Source of the DNA: Treponema sp. UBA4319
GTDB lineage: Bacteria > Spirochaetota > Spirochaetia > Treponematales > Treponemataceae
Direction: 5' to 3'
Assembly (NCBI GenBank): GCA_002393865.1
Contig: DGUD01000027.1
Coordinates: forward strand, 1 to 9,629
Length of the DNA: 9,629 nucleotides
How positions within the stretch are numbered: position 1 is the stretch's first letter; each line of letters starts with the position of its first letter. The position numbers and the translations under genes are program-made. This document shows positions 7,683 through 9,629 of the stretch, piece after piece. Under the pieces are notes generated by a model. The model saw only the letters and a list, made by a program, of their open reading frames with translations, had not been told where the DNA came from and did not search any database.

Positions 7683-8150
7683 TCAGTCGTCTTCCCCCAG
7701 ACCAAGCCTGAGCCAGAGCTGGGCAAGCTCGTCGCTCGAAAGGACAAAGGGAATGTAGTCGCTCATGTCCGCGTAGCCGGCCGTGTCGGGCTTGTCTGTG
7801 CTGCCGCGCGGCTCCATCCCGTTCTCCACGAGCTTTTCCTGCACCAGGGCAAACTGCTCCTGCGTGCAGGGGTGGGAGAGGCGGAAGCTGCAGTCAAGGT
7901 CTATCTCTGCCACATACGCGCACACGACGGCGGACAGCGTCCCGTCTTTTTCGCTGATATAGAGGAATGCTTTGTTCTGCGGTTCATAGTACCTGTGCCA
8001 GACGATTGCCTGCTGCGGCTTTCCGGAGGCGGCAGTGCCGGAATCTGCCTGCGGCGCCTTTTTTTTGCAGGAGAAGGGCAGCGCCATGCAGAGCAGTGCG
8101 AGCGCTATTCCGCATGCCCTCGCTCTGGCGGAAAAAGAAAACTGTCTCAT
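7683..8150 (-). CDS. Small lipoprotein of unknown function
   Basis: Predicted 155 residues. The N-terminus has basic residues (Arg2, 9, 11), a hydrophobic run and Leu24-Pro-Phe-Ser-Cys28 followed by three Lys. This fits a signal-peptidase-II site of the relaxed spirochaetal type; the classical L-A-G-C pattern is not met. The lipid-anchored mature part (~128 residues) begins with a Ser/Gly/Ala-rich spacer, then a compact domain with three Cys (in VVCAYV, LDCSF and HPCTQ) and an acidic tail ending Gly-Glu-Asp-Asp. I recognise no domain. ATG 8150 is the only in-frame start downstream of the promoter and has no Shine-Dalgarno. A run of eight A codes for the three Lys right after Cys28. It lies between the acyltransferase gene (192 bases upstream) and the alpha-2-macroglobulin gene (281 bases downstream). 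The gene is likely real; its role is unknown. Confidence 0.82.
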   Translation of the reverse strand: MRQFSFSARARACGIALALLCMALPFSCKKKAPQADSGTAASGKPQQAIVWHRYYEPQNKAFLYISEKDGTLSAVVCAYVAEIDLDCSFRLSHPCTQEQFALVQEKLVENGMEPRGSTDKPDTAGYADMSDYIPFVLSSDELAQLWLRLGLGEDD

Positions 8151-8156
8151 TCGTAC

Positions 8157-8167
8157 AGTATAGCATA
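8157..8167 (-). promoter_or_regulatory. Extended -10 promoter abutting the lipoprotein start codon
   Basis: On the minus strand TATGC-TATACT (8167-8157) is an extended -10 element. TATACT matches the consensus at five of six positions, with TG one base upstream. Only six bases separate it from ATG 8150, so the expected transcription start falls on or next to the A of the start codon, giving a leaderless mRNA. No good -35 is seen 16-18 bases upstream, and no Shine-Dalgarno fits in the gap. Confidence 0.5.
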
Positions 8168-8228
8168 AGGCCGCCGCTTGAGAAAGTATACGGCGGACTC
8201 AGCACGGGAATCCGTTTTGCGCTCCGCT

Positions 8229-8325
8229 TGCAACGGAATAGTATCTGATTCCTGCCGGAAACAGATACTATTCCTGCCGGAAACAGATACTATTCCTGCC
8301 GGAATCAGATGCGTCTGCCGTTGCA
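8229..8325. repeat. 97-base palindromic element with 22-base tandem units
   Basis: TTCCTGCCGGAA occurs three times exactly 22 bases apart (8249-8260, 8271-8282, 8293-8304). The first two cores are each followed by ACAGATACTA. The left edge reads TGCAACGG (8229-8236), six bases, then ATCTGATTCC (8243-8252). The right edge is its inverted copy: GGAATCAGAT (8301-8310), seven bases, then CCGTTGCA (8318-8325). Within it, GGAATAGTATCTG (8235-8247) is perfectly complementary to both CAGATACTATTCC copies (8262-8274, 8284-8296), so two alternative 13-bp stems or one large stem can form. It fills the gap between the acyltransferase and lipoprotein genes. No transposase or CRISPR-type spacer is present. 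Confidence 0.8.
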
Positions 8326-8346
8326 CAGACTCGCTTTTTGTTTCAG
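8313..8346 (+). terminator. Terminator-like hairpin plus T-tract on the plus strand
   Basis: GTCTG (8313-8317) and CAGAC (8326-8330) form a 5-bp stem with an 8-base loop. TCGC and then TTTTTGTTTC (8335-8344) follow. This resembles a weak intrinsic terminator for plus-strand transcription, yet no plus-strand gene lies upstream. It may end antisense or repeat-derived transcripts, or be chance. Confidence 0.25.
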
Positions 8347-9434
8347 GCGGATGCCTTTGCAGCCTGTGGCTTTTTTATCCCGAGGACAGCCCAGCGGAAG
8401 AAGGGCAGCCGCGCTATGATTGCCTGCAGCAGGTAGCCTGCCACAAAACCTGCGAGCGAGCTGAGCACATAGACAGCGGGGGCGGGCAGCAGCCGCGGCT
8501 TTGCCAGAAAGAGCGCCACCGAAGAGATGCCGAGGTAATGGAATATGTAGAGCCCCCAGCTCCGCTTGCTCATCCAGCGGGTAAAGCCGTTCTCAAAATC
8601 GGCGTGTCGCGCCATGCCGCCCAGAATCGCTATGCTGGCAAACCAGCCGTACAGGACAAAGAGCGGCGATTTGTTGACGGGTTCCGCCGCAAAATTCTGC
8701 CCGAAGTACAGCACGCAGAACGCTACGCCTAGCCCCGCCGCAAGCAGCAGGAACAGCGGAAAGTATTTTTTTACGGCGGCCATCACCTCGTCGTGAGAGA
8801 AGACAAAGTAGCCCAGAAAGAAGAGCACGCCGTAGAGCCCGAAGCGGTACACGATGATGACGGGCGTGTTCAGCACCTGTGCCGATGCCCACACCACTGC
8901 GCCCAAGGCAAGCAGCGCTACGATGTTCGTCCTTGCGCCCAGCCGCCACAGCCTGTCCTTCTCGATTTTCCTGACAAGAAGCAGCAGCACGGAGAAAACC
9001 CACAGAATCTGGAGGTACCACAGCACCCCGATGCCCGACAGGCACATGATAAGGTATTTCGCGACGGGCGGAAGCTGCTGTAAGGAGGCAAACGCGTCGC
9101 CCAGGGCCATGCTCACGTATCCCTGCAGGAACTGGAACACGAAGAGCCCGATAGTGACGGGCACAAGCAGCTTTGTCGTCCTGCTCCTGAAGAATTCCTT
9201 GTCCGCATGGCGCTCAAGGTACAGCCGCGATGCTATCCCCGATACGATGAAGAGCACCATCATCAGCCACGGATAGACCGCATACAGAACGATGTCGTAG
9301 TGCTGCACGGGAAGCCCCGTGATTTTTCCCAGTCCCCCCTGCACACCTTCCCCATTGTACATGTAGAATACGTGGTACAGCACAACGAATACCTGGGTAA
9401 TCCATCTGATGTTGTCCAGATAGCGTTTTCTCAC
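8343..9434 (-). CDS. Acyltransferase-3 family integral membrane O-acyltransferase
   Basis: Predicted 363 residues, usual for the family (PF01757), which moves acyl groups such as acetyl or succinyl onto sugars, glycans or lipids at the inner membrane. About ten hydrophobic segments run through the protein. The first carries YLDNIRW and then VLYHV: Arg10 and His21 give the R-x10-H arrangement typical of the catalytic first helix. Other family traits are SGIASRLYLER followed by a basic cytoplasmic loop and LLVPV (~65-93), a GVLWYLQILW block (~136-145), and SWGLYIFHYLG (~290-303), matching the late YxxH-type helix. The start is GTG 9434, six bases after AAAAGGAGG, and it places YLDNIRW at the usual distance from the N-terminus. 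It is transcribed from its own promoter. The substrate cannot be told from sequence, and no glycan-synthesis genes are in the window. Confidence 0.9.
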   Translation of the reverse strand: MRKRYLDNIRWITQVFVVLYHVFYMYNGEGVQGGLGKITGLPVQHYDIVLYAVYPWLMMVLFIVSGIASRLYLERHADKEFFRSRTTKLLVPVTIGLFVFQFLQGYVSMALGDAFASLQQLPPVAKYLIMCLSGIGVLWYLQILWVFSVLLLLVRKIEKDRLWRLGARTNIVALLALGAVVWASAQVLNTPVIIVYRFGLYGVLFFLGYFVFSHDEVMAAVKKYFPLFLLLAAGLGVAFCVLYFGQNFAAEPVNKSPLFVLYGWFASIAILGGMARHADFENGFTRWMSKRSWGLYIFHYLGISSVALFLAKPRLLPAPAVYVLSSLAGFVAGYLLQAIIARLPFFRWAVLGIKKPQAAKASA

Positions 9435-9440
9435 CTGAAT

Positions 9441-9449
9441 CCTCCTTTT
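9441..9449 (-). promoter_or_regulatory. Strong Shine-Dalgarno for the GTG-started acyltransferase gene
   Basis: AAAAGGAGG on the minus strand ends six bases before GTG 9434. This near-ideal site supports GTG as the true start. Confidence 0.8.
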
Positions 9450-9454
9450 CTTCT

Positions 9455-9483
9455 ATTATATGGGTACTTGTGATGGCTGTCCA
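9455..9483 (-). promoter_or_regulatory. Near-consensus sigma-70-type promoter of the acyltransferase gene
   Basis: On the minus strand TGGACA (9483-9478; five of six matches) is followed by a 17-base spacer and a perfect TATAAT (9460-9455). The expected start is near 9448, so the leader would be only about 14 bases and consist almost wholly of the Shine-Dalgarno. Just upstream, GACAT (9496-9500) and ATGTC (9514-9518) flank the palindrome GGGCGCCC (9503-9510), a possible operator. Confidence 0.7.
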
Positions 9484-9548
9484 TCAACAGAAGCTGACAT
9501 CTGGGCGCCCCTTATGTCGCGTTTGCTTGCATGCGCCCCCGTCTTTCC

Positions 9549-9600
9549 TTCCCGGCGGGAATCAGTTTCCTGCGGGGCGGAAGCCAAAACTGATTCCCTT
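9549..9600. repeat. Palindromic repeat related to the 8229-8325 element
   Basis: TTCCCGGCGGGAA (9549-9561) overlaps a 12-bp perfect inverted repeat, GGGAATCAGTTT (9557-9568) / AAACTGATTCCC (9587-9598). Inside its loop lies a second TTCC...GGAA pair (9567-9570, 9579-9582). The GGAATCAG / CTGATTCC octamers and the TTCC-TGC...GGAA core are shared with the 97-base element upstream of the lipoprotein gene. It lies upstream of the acyltransferase promoter, and the rest of the window (to 9629) shows no gene. Confidence 0.6.
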
Positions 9601-9629
9601 GTTTGCCCAGGGCTTCAGCATGAGATGTA

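Noticed and set aside
8229..8325. CRISPR array
   Set aside because: The 22-base units are directly adjacent with no unique spacers, and no cas gene is present.
8229..8325. Integron attC site (known from some spirochaetes)
   Set aside because: The element is an imperfect palindrome of suitable size, but its ends do not match the RYYYAAC / GTTRRRY core sites and no cassette-like gene order is seen.

Overview
The window is a GC-rich stretch of bacterial chromosome with four protein genes, no RNA genes, no CRISPR array and no insertion sequence. Three of the four products carry export signals or membrane segments: a duplicated secreted protein, a giant alpha-2-macroglobulin, a short lipoprotein and a multi-pass membrane acyltransferase. 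This points to a diderm (Gram-negative type) bacterium. A spirochaete of the Treponema group is my best guess, from the relaxed lipobox (L-P-F-S-C) and the overall gene style, but the window holds no taxonomic marker and the assignment is weak.

Layout. Bases 1-228 hold a degenerate 22-base-period repeat (1-68) and an extended -10 promoter for the first gene. A plus-strand gene (229-1395) encodes a secreted protein made almost entirely of two tandem copies of one ~180-residue domain. It ends just before a long GC-rich hairpin with a T-rich tail, a likely terminator. Facing it is the dominant feature, a minus-strand gene of 1951 codons (1546-7401) for a bacterial alpha-2-macroglobulin with an intact CLEQ thioester motif. 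It has its own candidate promoter, flanked by inverted repeats. Upstream of it on the same strand lie a 155-residue lipoprotein gene (7683-8150) that appears to be leaderless, and an acyltransferase-3 family gene (8343-9434) with a strong sigma-70-type promoter, a GTG start and a strong Shine-Dalgarno. No gene-free stretch exceeds 300 bases; the longest is 7402-7682 (281 bases).

How they fit together. The three minus-strand genes point the same way but are separated by 192 and 281 bases, with hairpins and separate promoter candidates, so they look like neighbouring single-gene units rather than one operon. The alpha-2-macroglobulin probably traps foreign or host proteases in the periplasm or at the surface. 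The acyltransferase probably decorates an envelope glycan or lipid. The lipoprotein and the two-domain secreted protein have no recognised function. The shared theme is the cell envelope; any functional link is inference.

The most interesting signals are the two-domain secreted protein, which I do not recognise, and a family of palindromic intergenic elements built on a TTCC-TGCC-GGAA core. The best example (8229-8325) is a near-symmetric 97-base element with three 22-base-spaced cores. Relatives occur at both ends of the window.
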